Below, one piece after another: positions 42,119-51,018 of a stretch of DNA of 64,000 nucleotides. Positions within the stretch are counted from its first letter, which is position 1. Every line of letters begins with the position of its first letter. The notes below the pieces were generated by a model. That model was not told where the DNA came from. It saw only the letters and a list, made by a program, of their open reading frames with translations, and did no database searches. Origin of the DNA: Clostridia bacterium (GTDB taxonomy: Bacteria; Bacillota; Clostridia; Christensenellales; CAG-917); contig JAFZVB010000014.1 of assembly GCA_017618055.1 (NCBI GenBank), forward strand, positions 1 to 64,000, read 5' to 3'. The position numbers and the translations under genes are program-made.

Positions 42119-43426
42119 ATGGATTTATTTGATTACAGAAACGATTTAGACTCTATGAAACCTCTTGCGGAGCGTATGAGACCAAGAACTTTGGACGAAT
42201 TTATCGGTCAAGAGAAAATTATTGGTAAAAATACACTCTTAAGAAGAGCTGTAACTGCCAACAAACTTGGTAGTTGTATTTTCTATGGTCCTCCAGGATG
42301 CGGTAAAACAACTCTTGCAAATATCATAGCAAATATTAATGATGGTCATTTCGTTAAACTTAATGCTGTAACAAGTGGTGTAGCAGAAGCTAAAAAAGTC
42401 ATAGAAGATGCTCATAATGCTAAAAAGATGTATGGAACTCAATTCTATCTCCTTTTAGATGAGTGTCATAGATGGAATAAGGCTCAATCAGACTCTGTAT
42501 TACAGGGAATTGAAAGCGGAGACATTATTTTTATCGGTTCTACAACAGAAAATCCATATACTTCCATGACAAAGGCTATTGTTTCAAGATGTAGAATTTT
42601 TGAATTCAGTAGATTAAAAGAGGAAGATATCATAAAAGGTCTTAAACAAGCAGCAACAGATAAAGAAAGAGGAATGGGAAGATTTAATCTTCAAATAGAC
42701 GAAGATGCATATACTCTTTGGGGTTGGGCTTCTAACGGAGATCTAAGAACTGCTTTAAACGCTCTAGAACTCGCTGTATTAACAACAAATCCAGATAGTA
42801 ATGGTCTTATTCATATTACAAAGAACGATGCTCAACAGTCTATACAACGCAAAGCGTTGAGTTATGACGAATCTATGTATTATGATATGATTTCAGCTTT
42901 CATTAAATCAATGAGAGGAAGCGATTCAAATGCTGCTCTATATTGGTCTGAAAGATTAATTCAAGGTGGTTGTGATCCTTTATTAATTTGTAGACGTGTT
43001 ATGATACATGCAGCCGAAGACGTAGGTATGGCAGATCCAAATGCATTAGTAGTTGCAACTTCAGCCATGACAGCCTTTGAAAAACTTGGATTACCGGAGG
43101 GAAGAATTCCACTTGCAGAAGCCATCATTTACGTTTCTGAAGCACCTAAGTCTAATACTGTAGTTTGTGCATTAGATAGTGCAAAAGATGCTGTAGAGAA
43201 TTCTAAACACGAATCAGTACCACTTTATTTAAGAGATCCAAATTACAAGACAGAAAAGGTTTCTGGATATAAATATCCACATGATTACGGTGGCTGGGTA
43301 GAACAACAATATTTGCCAGATGATGTTAAGGATGATGTATATTACAAACCAACAGATCATGGCTTTGAAAAAACTATCCAAGAAAGACAAAAAGCAAGAA
43401 AGAAAAAAGACGAGGATAACAAATGA
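42119..43426 (+). CDS. rarA: RarA/MgsA AAA+ ATPase
   Basis: 435 residues with GPPGCGKTTLA (Walker A), LDECHRW (Walker B), STTENPY sensor 1 and the C-terminal tetramerisation domain of the MgsA/WRNIP1 family (GYKYPHDYGGW). It acts at blocked replication forks. The stop overlaps the ruvX start. Confidence 0.94.
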   Translation: MDLFDYRNDLDSMKPLAERMRPRTLDEFIGQEKIIGKNTLLRRAVTANKLGSCIFYGPPGCGKTTLANIIANINDGHFVKLNAVTSGVAEAKKVIEDAHNAKKMYGTQFYLLLDECHRWNKAQSDSVLQGIESGDIIFIGSTTENPYTSMTKAIVSRCRIFEFSRLKEEDIIKGLKQAATDKERGMGRFNLQIDEDAYTLWGWASNGDLRTALNALELAVLTTNPDSNGLIHITKNDAQQSIQRKALSYDESMYYDMISAFIKSMRGSDSNAALYWSERLIQGGCDPLLICRRVMIHAAEDVGMADPNALVVATSAMTAFEKLGLPEGRIPLAEAIIYVSEAPKSNTVVCALDSAKDAVENSKHESVPLYLRDPNYKTEKVSGYKYPHDYGGWVEQQYLPDDVKDDVYYKPTDHGFEKTIQERQKARKKKDEDNK

Positions 43427-43860
43427 GAAAAGTTGCATTAGATATAGGAGATGTAAGAATTGGTATTGCTGTTTCAGACTTTATGAATATCATTGCAAAC
43501 CCTAGAGAAACTTATGTTAGAAAGAGTGAAGAACAAGACTTGGATTTTTTCATTAAAGTTGCAAAAGAAAACGAAGCAGATACATTTGTTATTGGCTTGC
43601 CAATAAATATGGACGGAACAGAAGGTCCAAGAGTAGAAATTTGTAGAGCATTCGGAGAAAAATTAAGAGAAAAATCCGGACTCAACGTTGAATATCAAGA
43701 TGAAAGATTAACAACTGTTTCGGCAGAAAGAATGCTAATCGAGGCAGATGTAAGAAGAGATAAGAGAAAACAAGTTATAGATAAACTTGCAGCAACAATT
43801 ATCCTTCAATCTTATCTAGATAGGATGGCATTTAAGAATAAACAATCAGGAGAACAATAA
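43423..43860 (+). CDS. ruvX: RuvX/YqgF-family RNase H-fold nuclease
   Basis: 145 residues with the Holliday-junction-resolvase-like fold: ALDIGDVRIGIAVSD, FVIGLPINMDG and the YQDERLTTVSAE acidic motif. YqgF has been linked to 16S rRNA maturation and recombination. It is 1 nt from the DUF1292 gene, a pairing usual in Firmicutes. Confidence 0.94.
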   Translation: MRKVALDIGDVRIGIAVSDFMNIIANPRETYVRKSEEQDLDFFIKVAKENEADTFVIGLPINMDGTEGPRVEICRAFGEKLREKSGLNVEYQDERLTTVSAERMLIEADVRRDKRKQVIDKLAATIILQSYLDRMAFKNKQSGEQ

Positions 43861-43861
43861 A

Positions 43862-44191
43862 ATGGCAGATGAAAACAAGAAAGATTTCTTTGAAGAAACA
43901 AACGAAGTAGACGAAAACGATGTGGATATCATCACATTGCATAATATTGAAAAAGATGTAGATGAAGATTTCTATCATTTAGCTACTTTTGACTGTGAAG
44001 GAAAATGGTATGTTGGTTTATTACCAACAAAGCCGGAAAAAGGCGAAGAAGATGCAGTTTATATCTTCAGAATCGAAGAAGGAAAGAACGAAAATATGAT
44101 AGTTTCCATAGATGATGAAGCAGAAATGGAAAAGGCTTTTGCTGAATTCACTAAGTTTATGGAAGAGAATACTCCAGATGAAGATAAGTAA
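43862..44191 (+). CDS. DUF1292-family protein
   Basis: 109 residues with the DUF1292 core (YHLATFDCEGKWYVGLLP, then DAVYIFRIEE and a DDEAEMEKAFAEF tail). The surroundings are very acidic. The family is small, conserved next to ruvX, and of unknown function. Confidence 0.87.
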   Translation: MADENKKDFFEETNEVDENDVDIITLHNIEKDVDEDFYHLATFDCEGKWYVGLLPTKPEKGEEDAVYIFRIEEGKNENMIVSIDDEAEMEKAFAEFTKFMEENTPDEDK

Positions 44192-44220
44192 AAAATCTTC
44201 AAAAAACTGCTATAAAGTAT

Positions 44221-44249
44221 TTGCAATATTATTTTAGATAATATATAAT
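44221..44249 (+). promoter_or_regulatory. Promoter of rpsB-tsf
   Basis: TTGCAA, 17 bp, TATAAT, with a transcribed leader of about 100 nt. Confidence 0.78.
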
Positions 44250-44255
44250 CACTCG

Positions 44256-44356
44256 TAATCGCACACTCTAGTTGAGTATAAAGGGTTCCCAATCTGGGCC
44301 TTTCTATGATGAGACTAGGGGAGGTGAAAAAAAACAAAATACAGGAGGACCAAGAA
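44256..44356 (+). promoter_or_regulatory. rpsB 5' leader with hairpins
   Basis: The leader contains ACTC/GAGT and then a two-part hairpin: AAAGG/CCTTT outside and CCCA/TGGG inside, separated by an internal loop. An AGGAGG ribosome-binding site lies at 44343-44348. Such leaders can bind the S2 protein for feedback; that is inference. Confidence 0.4.
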
Positions 44357-45202
44357 ATGGCCGTAACAACAATGAAAGCCTTATTAGAGGCAGGCGTACA
44401 CTTCGGACATCAAAAGAGCAGATGGAATCCTAAGATGGCCAAGTACATTTATTCAACAAGAAACGATATTCACATTATCGACCTCGCAATCTCAGTTCAA
44501 AAAGTCGAAGAAGCATATGAATTCGTTAAGTCAGTAGTTTCCCAAGGTAAATCAGTATTATTCGTTGGAACAAAGAAACAAGCTCAAGATGCAGTTAAAG
44601 CAGAAGCAGAAAGATGTGATATGTTCTATATCAATCAAAGATGGCTTGGTGGTACTTTAACTAACTTCAAGACAATCAGAACAAGAGTACAACGTTTAAC
44701 AAAGATTAACGAAATGGAAAAGATTGGAGAATTCAATATTCTTACAAAGAAAGAAGTTGCTTCCTTATTAAAGGAAAAAGAAGCTCTCGAAAAGAACCTC
44801 GGTGGAATTAAGAACATGACATCTTTACCAGGATGCTTATTCGTAATCGACCTTAAGAGAGAAGAAAACGCAATTAAAGAAGCACATAAACTTAATATAC
44901 CAATCGTTGCAGTTGTAGATACAAACTGTGATCCAGATTTAGTAGATTATGTTATCCCAGGAAACGATGACGCAATCCGTGCTGTACAACTCTTTGCATC
45001 AATTATCGCAGATGCAGTTATCGAAGCACGTCAAGGCGAAGCTGGCTTAGCAGCATCCAAGGCTGCACAAGAAGCACCAGCAGAAGATATCAAGATGGAA
45101 GATGTTGTTGCAGAAACAGCAGAACCAGTTGTTGAAGAAAAGAAAGAAGAAAAAGTTGATGCACTTGCAAAGGCATTAGCAGAAGCAGAAAGCAATAAAT
45201 AA
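44357..45202 (+). CDS. rpsB: Ribosomal protein uS2
   Basis: 281 residues from the ATG at 44357, after AGGAGG; the N-terminus [19 protein letters not shown] is typical, and the in-frame codons back to 44306 belong to the leader. It has [18 protein letters not shown] and VVDTNCDP. The C-terminal 45 residues form an acidic Ala/Glu-rich extension not found in shorter homologues. It is followed by tsf, the usual order. Confidence 0.97.
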   Translation: MAVTTMKALLEAGVHFGHQKSRWNPKMAKYIYSTRNDIHIIDLAISVQKVEEAYEFVKSVVSQGKSVLFVGTKKQAQDAVKAEAERCDMFYINQRWLGGTLTNFKTIRTRVQRLTKINEMEKIGEFNILTKKEVASLLKEKEALEKNLGGIKNMTSLPGCLFVIDLKREENAIKEAHKLNIPIVAVVDTNCDPDLVDYVIPGNDDAIRAVQLFASIIADAVIEARQGEAGLAASKAAQEAPAEDIKMEDVVAETAEPVVEEKKEEKVDALAKALAEAESNK

Positions 45203-45220
45203 TTAAAGGAGAATAGGAAT

Positions 45221-46090
45221 ATGGCATTCACAAGTAAAGATGTAATGGATCTCCGTCAAAAAACAGGCGTTGGAATGATGGATTGCAAAAAAGCATTAGT
45301 AGCAACAGATGGCGATATGGACAAAGCTATAGAATATCTCCGTGAAAAAGGTTTAGCATCATCTGCAAAGAAAGAAAGCAGAATCGCAGCTGAAGGTATC
45401 GTATTAGATGCAACAAAGGGAAATAAATCTGTATTAGTAGAAGTTAACTGCGAAACAGACTTCGTTGCAAAATCAGATGCATTCGTAGCATTCACAAAAG
45501 ATGTAGCAAACTACGTATTAGACAACCCAGGGATCTCTGTAGAAGATTTAATCGCAGCTAAAGAACAAGCTAAAGCAGAAGTTGTTCTTAAAGTTGGAGA
45601 AAAGATCTCAATTAGAAGATACACATTATTCGAAGCAGAGGGTGAAGATGTTATAGATACATATATCCACCTTGGTGGAAAGATGGGTGTTATGGTAGAA
45701 ATGTCTGCTGGAACACCAAAGCAAGTTGCACACGATGTAGCATTACAAATCGCAGCAATGAACGCACAATATGTAGACAGAACACAAGTTCCACAAGAAG
45801 TTGTAGATAAAGAAATGGAAATCTTAAGAATCCAAGCTCAAAACGAAGACAGTTCTAAACCAGCAGCAATCATCGAAAAGATGTTAATGGGAAGAATCAA
45901 CAAGTTCTACAAAGAAACATGTTTAGTAGACCAAGAATTCGTTAAGGATCCTTCAATGAATATCGGTGCTTACCTCAAACAAAACGGTGGCGCAAAGATA
46001 ATCCGCTTCACACGTTACAACATGGGCGAAGGAATTGAAAAGAGACAAGACAATCTTGCAGAAGAAATTGCAAAGATGACACAAAATTAA
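45221..46090 (+). CDS. tsf: Elongation factor Ts
   Basis: 289 residues with the N-terminal UBA-like region (LRQKTGVGMMDCKKAL), VNCETDFVAKS and HIAMQIAA-type residues (HDVALQIAAMNAQYVDR). It reloads EF-Tu with GTP. A terminator follows, so pyrH is expressed from read-through or its own promoter. Confidence 0.97.
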   Translation: MAFTSKDVMDLRQKTGVGMMDCKKALVATDGDMDKAIEYLREKGLASSAKKESRIAAEGIVLDATKGNKSVLVEVNCETDFVAKSDAFVAFTKDVANYVLDNPGISVEDLIAAKEQAKAEVVLKVGEKISIRRYTLFEAEGEDVIDTYIHLGGKMGVMVEMSAGTPKQVAHDVALQIAAMNAQYVDRTQVPQEVVDKEMEILRIQAQNEDSSKPAAIIEKMLMGRINKFYKETCLVDQEFVKDPSMNIGAYLKQNGGAKIIRFTRYNMGEGIEKRQDNLAEEIAKMTQN

Positions 46091-46098
46091 AACAAATA

Positions 46099-46126
46099 GG
46101 GAGCGTTGTTAAGCGTTCCCTTTTTT
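46099..46126 (+). terminator. Terminator after tsf
   Basis: GGGAGCG and CGTTCCC pair around a TTGTTAAG loop and are followed by TTTTTT. Confidence 0.85.
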
Positions 46127-46144
46127 ATAAAAAGGAGAGAAAGA

Positions 46145-46858
46145 ATGGGAAACCTTAAATACAAACGTGTAATACTTAAGATTTCTGGTGAGGCACTTGC
46201 TAAAGATACAGGATTTGGTATCGATGAAAAGAAATTATCTAAAGTCTGTGACCAAATAATTGCTGCTTCTAAATTAGGAGCTGAAGTTGGTATCGTAGTT
46301 GGTGGTGGAAACTTCTGGAGAGGAAGACAAGCAAACCCAGAGATGGTAAGAGCAACCGCAGACCATATTGGAATGCTCGCAACAATTATGAATGCTTTAG
46401 CACTTCAAGATGAACTTGAAAGAAAAGGCAGTGAAGTTAGGGTACAAACAGCATTAACAGTAACAAAAGTTGCAGAACCATATATTCTTAGAAAAGCATT
46501 AAGACACCTTGAAAAAGGCAGAATCGTAATATTTGCTTGTGGTACAGGCAATCCATATTTCTCAACAGATTCTGGTGCATCCTTAAGAGCATGTGAAATC
46601 TGTGCAGATGCATTATTACTCGCAAAGAATGTAGATGGAGTATATGATTCAGATCCAAAGACAAATCCAAATGCTAAGAAGTATGACAAAATCACATATA
46701 TGGATGTAATTAGCCAAGGATTAAAAGCTATGGATACAACAGCAATCACAATGTGTATGGAAAATAATATCCCAATCATAGCATTCTCATTAGCAGAACA
46801 AGACGGAATTATTAAGGCATTAAAGGGCGAAGCTATTGGAACCTATATTGGAAAATAA
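46145..46858 (+). CDS. pyrH: Uridylate kinase
   Basis: 237 residues from the ATG at 46145, after AAAGGAG; a longer frame would start inside the upstream terminator. It has the amino acid kinase fold: RVILKISGEALA, VGGGNFWRG and the DGVYDSDPKTN loop. It makes UDP from UMP. Confidence 0.96.
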   Translation: MGNLKYKRVILKISGEALAKDTGFGIDEKKLSKVCDQIIAASKLGAEVGIVVGGGNFWRGRQANPEMVRATADHIGMLATIMNALALQDELERKGSEVRVQTALTVTKVAEPYILRKALRHLEKGRIVIFACGTGNPYFSTDSGASLRACEICADALLLAKNVDGVYDSDPKTNPNAKKYDKITYMDVISQGLKAMDTTAITMCMENNIPIIAFSLAEQDGIIKALKGEAIGTYIGK

Positions 46859-46873
46859 TAGGAGATAAATAAA

Positions 46874-47419
46874 ATGGCAGAGAAAAAATCACAATCCGAA
46901 AACAAATATGGCAAACTTATTATAGCCGTTGTTTGTATTGTAGTCGGTATTTTATTCTGTTGCTCACTAGTCGCTGAGGCTGTACAAGTATTAAGTTATA
47001 TAATCGGTGCAGTATTAATAGTAATTGGATTAGTAGCAATAATTTCAATAGCAATAAAAAAGCAAAGTTTGTTATCAGTAACAGGTTTACTAGGAGCAAT
47101 ATTCCTTGGATTAGGTATTGCTACAATGGTATTAAATGCAGTTGGATTCGTTCTTGCATGTATTCCATTCTTACTTATTTCATTAGGTGCACTTGCAATT
47201 ACAGATGCATTCTTATTGAAATTCCAAAGAAAAGAAAAGAACACACTTGCATTTGTTATTGAATTAGTTATTGGAGTTGTATTCTTAGTATTCGGTATCT
47301 TACTCTTAACAGTAGATGTATTTGACGGATATGCTGGATTAATCTTCGGTCTTGCACTTATCGTTTATGGACTCTTCACACTTATTGTTGAGTGCATAAA
47401 ATTAGGCAAAAAGAAATAA
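46874..47419 (+). CDS. Small polytopic membrane protein, HdeD/DUF308-like
   Basis: 181 residues. After a hydrophilic Lys/Ser-rich start there are six hydrophobic segments arranged as pairs, with small residues such as Gly and Ala in each. This resembles DUF308/HdeD-type membrane proteins, but the match is by topology only. It is placed between pyrH and frr, 16 nt after pyrH, and a terminator follows, so it is probably co-transcribed with pyrH. Function unknown. Confidence 0.7.
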   Translation: MAEKKSQSENKYGKLIIAVVCIVVGILFCCSLVAEAVQVLSYIIGAVLIVIGLVAIISIAIKKQSLLSVTGLLGAIFLGLGIATMVLNAVGFVLACIPFLLISLGALAITDAFLLKFQRKEKNTLAFVIELVIGVVFLVFGILLLTVDVFDGYAGLIFGLALIVYGLFTLIVECIKLGKKK

Positions 47420-47449
47420 AAAATAACTAAAAAAATTAGCAAAATAATT

Positions 47450-47480
47450 ATAGGTTCAGAAATGGACCTATTTTTATTTT
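47450..47480 (+). terminator. Terminator after the membrane protein gene
   Basis: ATAGGT and ACCTAT pair around a 10-nt loop and are followed by TTTTTATTTTTT. Confidence 0.72.
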
Positions 47481-47583
47481 TTACTTGGTTAGAATATTGA
47501 AAACTTGCAATTTTTAATCTTTTTATACCATCTTTAAATCCTTTCAAAATTTAATTTGCAAACAAATTAAGATATCTCACTTC

Positions 47584-47612
47584 TTGCAAATAACATATTA
47601 TTTTGCTAAAAT
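47584..47612 (+). promoter_or_regulatory. Promoter of frr and downstream genes
   Basis: TTGCAA, 17 bp, TAAAAT, about 40 nt before the frr start. Confidence 0.7.
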
Positions 47613-47652
47613 ATATGTTAACTTTATAACAACAAATATGGAGGATTTTTAT

Positions 47653-48228
47653 ATGTCATACGGAATCGATACAGTTGATTTAATCTTCGATGATATGGAA
47701 GAAAAGTGTGATAAAGCCATTAACAATTTTGATGGAGAATTAAAGACCATTAGAGCAGGAAGAGCAAATGCTCATATTTTAGACAAAGTTCTTGTTAACT
47801 ACTATGGTATGGCAACTCCTTTAAACCAAATGTCTAACATCACAATTCCAGAAGCAAGATTATTGGTTATCAAACCATACGACAAAAATGCTTTAAAAGA
47901 CATTGAAAAAGCAATACTTGCTGCAAATATTGGTATTACACCAAATAATGACGGCACATTAATCAGACTTGCTTTCCCACAATTAACAGAGGAAAGAAGA
48001 AGAGACCTTTGCAAAGACATTAAGAGACTTGCAGAAGAAACAAGAGTTGTTTTAAGAAATGCAAGAAGATCTGCAAATGATGACCTCAAGGCATTAGAAA
48101 AAGATAGCGAAATCACAGAAGATGACCTCAAAGACTTCTTAGCAGATGTAGATAAAGTCTTAGACAAGAAGATGACAAGAGTAGATGAGCTTGAAAAAGC
48201 AAAGTCTACCGAAGTAATGGAAGTATAA
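47653..48228 (+). CDS. frr: Ribosome recycling factor
   Basis: 191 residues from the ATG at 47653 ([10 protein letters not shown]), which has a GGAGGA upstream; longer frames begin within the promoter. The family motifs are [40 protein letters not shown] and [12 protein letters not shown]. It splits ribosomes after termination with EF-G. Confidence 0.96.
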   Translation: MSYGIDTVDLIFDDMEEKCDKAINNFDGELKTIRAGRANAHILDKVLVNYYGMATPLNQMSNITIPEARLLVIKPYDKNALKDIEKAILAANIGITPNNDGTLIRLAFPQLTEERRRDLCKDIKRLAEETRVVLRNARRSANDDLKALEKDSEITEDDLKDFLADVDKVLDKKMTRVDELEKAKSTEVMEV

Positions 48229-48229
48229 A

Positions 48230-48895
48230 TTGACTTATCCAAAGCACATAGCATTTATCATGGACGGAAACAGACGTTGGGGAAAACTCAATGGCTTTTC
48301 CAATTTAGAGTCCTATGAAAAAGGAAGAGATGTACTAGAGTCCTTAATCTATTCTTTAGAAAAGAAAGGTGTAGAGTGTGTAAGTTGTTATACATTTAGC
48401 ACCGAGAACTTTTCAAGAAGCAAGGAAGATATAGATAGTGTAATGAATGTTGTTTCATCCTATTTTACAAATCTTCTAAATAAAGGAACAAATTGGAGAA
48501 TAATCTTTTCTGGAAATAAAGCATTGTTGCCTATTAAACTTCAAGAACTATTTTCTAATATAGAAAATAAGACTAAGGAAAATAAAGGTATAATTGTTAA
48601 TATTCTAATAGGATATGGATCTCAAGACGAGATAATAAATGCAGCACAGGAAGCACAAAAAGAAGGAAAGATTACTAAAGAATCTTTTGAAAAATACCTA
48701 TATAGTTCAGACCTTCCTACATTAGATATGGTTGTTAGAACTGGTGGAGATAAGAGACTAAGTAATTTTATGCTATATCAAGTAGCATATGCCGAATTAT
48801 TCTTTGTTGATAAGCTTTGGTGTGACTTTAACGAAAAGGACTTAGATTCTTTGTTAGATGAATATTCATCTAGACAGAGGAACTACGGTAAATAG
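48230..48895 (+). CDS. uppS: Isoprenyl (undecaprenyl) diphosphate synthase
   Basis: 221 residues, starting with TTG 1 nt after frr. It has the catalytic HIAFIMDGNRRW, the FSTENFSRS motif and the RTGGDKRLSNFMLYQ and AELFF motifs. It builds the C55 lipid carrier used for cell wall synthesis. It is slightly short for the family (typical 240-250). The usual MDGNGRW reads NRRW here. Confidence 0.93.
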   Translation: MTYPKHIAFIMDGNRRWGKLNGFSNLESYEKGRDVLESLIYSLEKKGVECVSCYTFSTENFSRSKEDIDSVMNVVSSYFTNLLNKGTNWRIIFSGNKALLPIKLQELFSNIENKTKENKGIIVNILIGYGSQDEIINAAQEAQKEGKITKESFEKYLYSSDLPTLDMVVRTGGDKRLSNFMLYQVAYAELFFVDKLWCDFNEKDLDSLLDEYSSRQRNYGK

Positions 48896-48896
48896 T

Positions 48897-49859
48897 ATGA
48901 AAAGATTTTTAACAGCAATTGCATTAATTTCAGTTCTATTTGGAATAATGATTCTGGATTATTATTTCGTATATGGTTCTATGTCCATATATGCAGCAAA
49001 CCAACCTCATATTCCAATTTTTAGTGAGATTTTCCTATGGATATTATTAGCAATTTCAATATTTGAATTATTCTCATGCTATTCAAAGAGTGGATATAAC
49101 TTATTCAAAGCACCTTTGGCATTATTAGCAATTTGTATATATCCAATTTTCTTTGTAATGGAATTCTTCACAGGACATGGAATATATGGAATTTTAATAG
49201 TATTTGCAGCATCTGCAATATTAGAATTAATATTGTTTACCTTTGCAGACAAAGAAAAATATACCTCTAAAGACTTGTTTGCAGAGTTTTCAATCATTAT
49301 ATATCCAACATTACTAGTATCTTTCGCATTCATACTTGGCGCAAGATTTAGTGGCATTTATGTAATAATGTTTGCTACATTCCTTGCGGTTGCAGGAGAT
49401 ACATTCGCATACTGGTTTGGAAAATCATTACATAATAAATTCCCAAAGAAGATGTGTCCTACAATTTCTCCTAAGAAAACAGTAGTTGGTGCAATTGGTG
49501 GTGTAGTAGGAAGTATTTTCGCTGCAATGGTATTCTGGGCATTCTTTGAAGTTGGTGGTATTTCCACAACAGCAAATATGAATCAAGTTGTAGCAGGCTG
49601 TAATTACACATTATTCTTCCCAGCAACACAACTAAGTGATTTATGGAGAAGTGGTTTAGTATATGCAGCAATGGGAATTATTGGTGCAGCACTCTCTGAA
49701 GTTGGAGATTTAGCAGCATCTAGAATAAAGAGATCAATAGGAATTAAGGATTTTGGAACTATTTTCCCAGGACATGGTGGCGTAATAGATAGATTAGACA
49801 GTATTATGTTTGCCTTGGCATTATTGGCAGTAGTTCTTCCAATCGTATATTTAAGTTAA
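48897..49859 (+). CDS. cdsA: Phosphatidate cytidylyltransferase
   Basis: 320 residues from the ATG at 48897, just after the uppS stop. About eight membrane segments end in the CdsA signature: SRIKRSIGIKDFGTIFPGHGGVIDRLDS. It makes CDP-diacylglycerol. Position between uppS and dxr is standard. Confidence 0.95.
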   Translation: MKRFLTAIALISVLFGIMILDYYFVYGSMSIYAANQPHIPIFSEIFLWILLAISIFELFSCYSKSGYNLFKAPLALLAICIYPIFFVMEFFTGHGIYGILIVFAASAILELILFTFADKEKYTSKDLFAEFSIIIYPTLLVSFAFILGARFSGIYVIMFATFLAVAGDTFAYWFGKSLHNKFPKKMCPTISPKKTVVGAIGGVVGSIFAAMVFWAFFEVGGISTTANMNQVVAGCNYTLFFPATQLSDLWRSGLVYAAMGIIGAALSEVGDLAASRIKRSIGIKDFGTIFPGHGGVIDRLDSIMFALALLAVVLPIVYLS

Positions 49860-49860
49860 T

Positions 49861-51018
49861 ATGAAAAGCAAGAAAACCGTAACAATTCTAGGAAGTACTG
49901 GTTCAGTTGGTAAACAAGCCCTAGATGTAATAAGAAAATTCCCAGATAGATTCAAAGTTGTTGGATTATCTGCTTTTAACAATACAGATTTACTAAGAGA
50001 ACAAATAGACGAGTTTAAGCCAGATTACTATTTCTGCAAAGAAGGAACTATTGAAGTTCAAAGATCCATATTCGATTTCATGATAGATGAAGAACCACAA
50101 GACAAAAAGAGTATGGGTTCACTTGAAGAACTAGCTTCTGTAGATAGTGATATCGTTCTACTATGTGTAAGTGGTATTGCAGGACTATTACCAGCTATGA
50201 CAACCCTTAAACGAGGTGCCACATTAGCTATAGCTAATAAGGAAGCAATTGTTGCAGGTGGTAGACATCTTAAAGCAGCCGAGGCTAAGTTCGGTGGAAA
50301 GATTATTCCAGTAGATTCAGAGCATAATGCAATCTTTAACTGTATTGGAAATGAAATAGCAGATGTAAAGAGTATAGTTTTAACTTGTTCTGGTGGTGCA
50401 TTTAGAGATTATAGTGCAGCAAGACTTGCAAAAATTACACCGGAAGAAGCACTTTCTCATCCAAATTGGAAAATGGGTAAGAAAATTACGGTAGATTGCG
50501 CAACTTTATTTAATAAAGGATTAGAAATTATTGAAGCTATGCACTTATTCCAAGTAACAGCTGGGAAAGTGAAGGTAGTACAACATAAAGAAAGTATTGT
50601 TCATTCATTAGTTGAATTCAATGACAACTCTATGAAAGCAGTACTTGGTGTTCCAGATATGAGAATGGCAATAGAAAATGCATTATTCTATCCAGAAGTT
50701 GGTGGAGAAGTTATAGAACCACTAGATCTTATTAAGATTGGACAACTCAATTTCTCAGAACCAAATTACGAATTATTCCCATGTCTAGAAATAGGAAGAA
50801 AAGCTGGTATTATGGGAGATGGTGCTTCCATTGCTGTATCAGCTGCAGACGAAATAATAGTAGATTCTTTCCTAAAAGGAAAGATTAAGTTCACGGATAT
50901 TCCAAATAAGTTAGAAAAAGTTCTATATAAGTTTGAAAATATCCAAAAGATTTCTTTTGATGACATTCTTGCTTTAGATGGAGAAGCAAGAAAGTTCACA
51001 TATTCATTAGGAGTATAA
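49861..51018 (+). CDS. dxr: 1-deoxy-D-xylulose 5-phosphate reductoisomerase
   Basis: 385 residues with ILGSTGSVGKQALDV for NADPH, NKEAIV, and PVDSEHNAIF with the metal ligands. It makes methylerythritol phosphate, the second step of the non-mevalonate isoprenoid pathway; ispG in the same cluster serves a later step. Confidence 0.97.
   Translation: MKSKKTVTILGSTGSVGKQALDVIRKFPDRFKVVGLSAFNNTDLLREQIDEFKPDYYFCKEGTIEVQRSIFDFMIDEEPQDKKSMGSLEELASVDSDIVLLCVSGIAGLLPAMTTLKRGATLAIANKEAIVAGGRHLKAAEAKFGGKIIPVDSEHNAIFNCIGNEIADVKSIVLTCSGGAFRDYSAARLAKITPEEALSHPNWKMGKKITVDCATLFNKGLEIIEAMHLFQVTAGKVKVVQHKESIVHSLVEFNDNSMKAVLGVPDMRMAIENALFYPEVGGEVIEPLDLIKIGQLNFSEPNYELFPCLEIGRKAGIMGDGASIAVSAADEIIVDSFLKGKIKFTDIPNKLEKVLYKFENIQKISFDDILALDGEARKFTYSLGV

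Noticed and set aside
46106-46144. Upstream start for pyrH
   Set aside because: It would begin inside the tsf terminator hairpin; the ATG at 46145 follows AAAGGAG.
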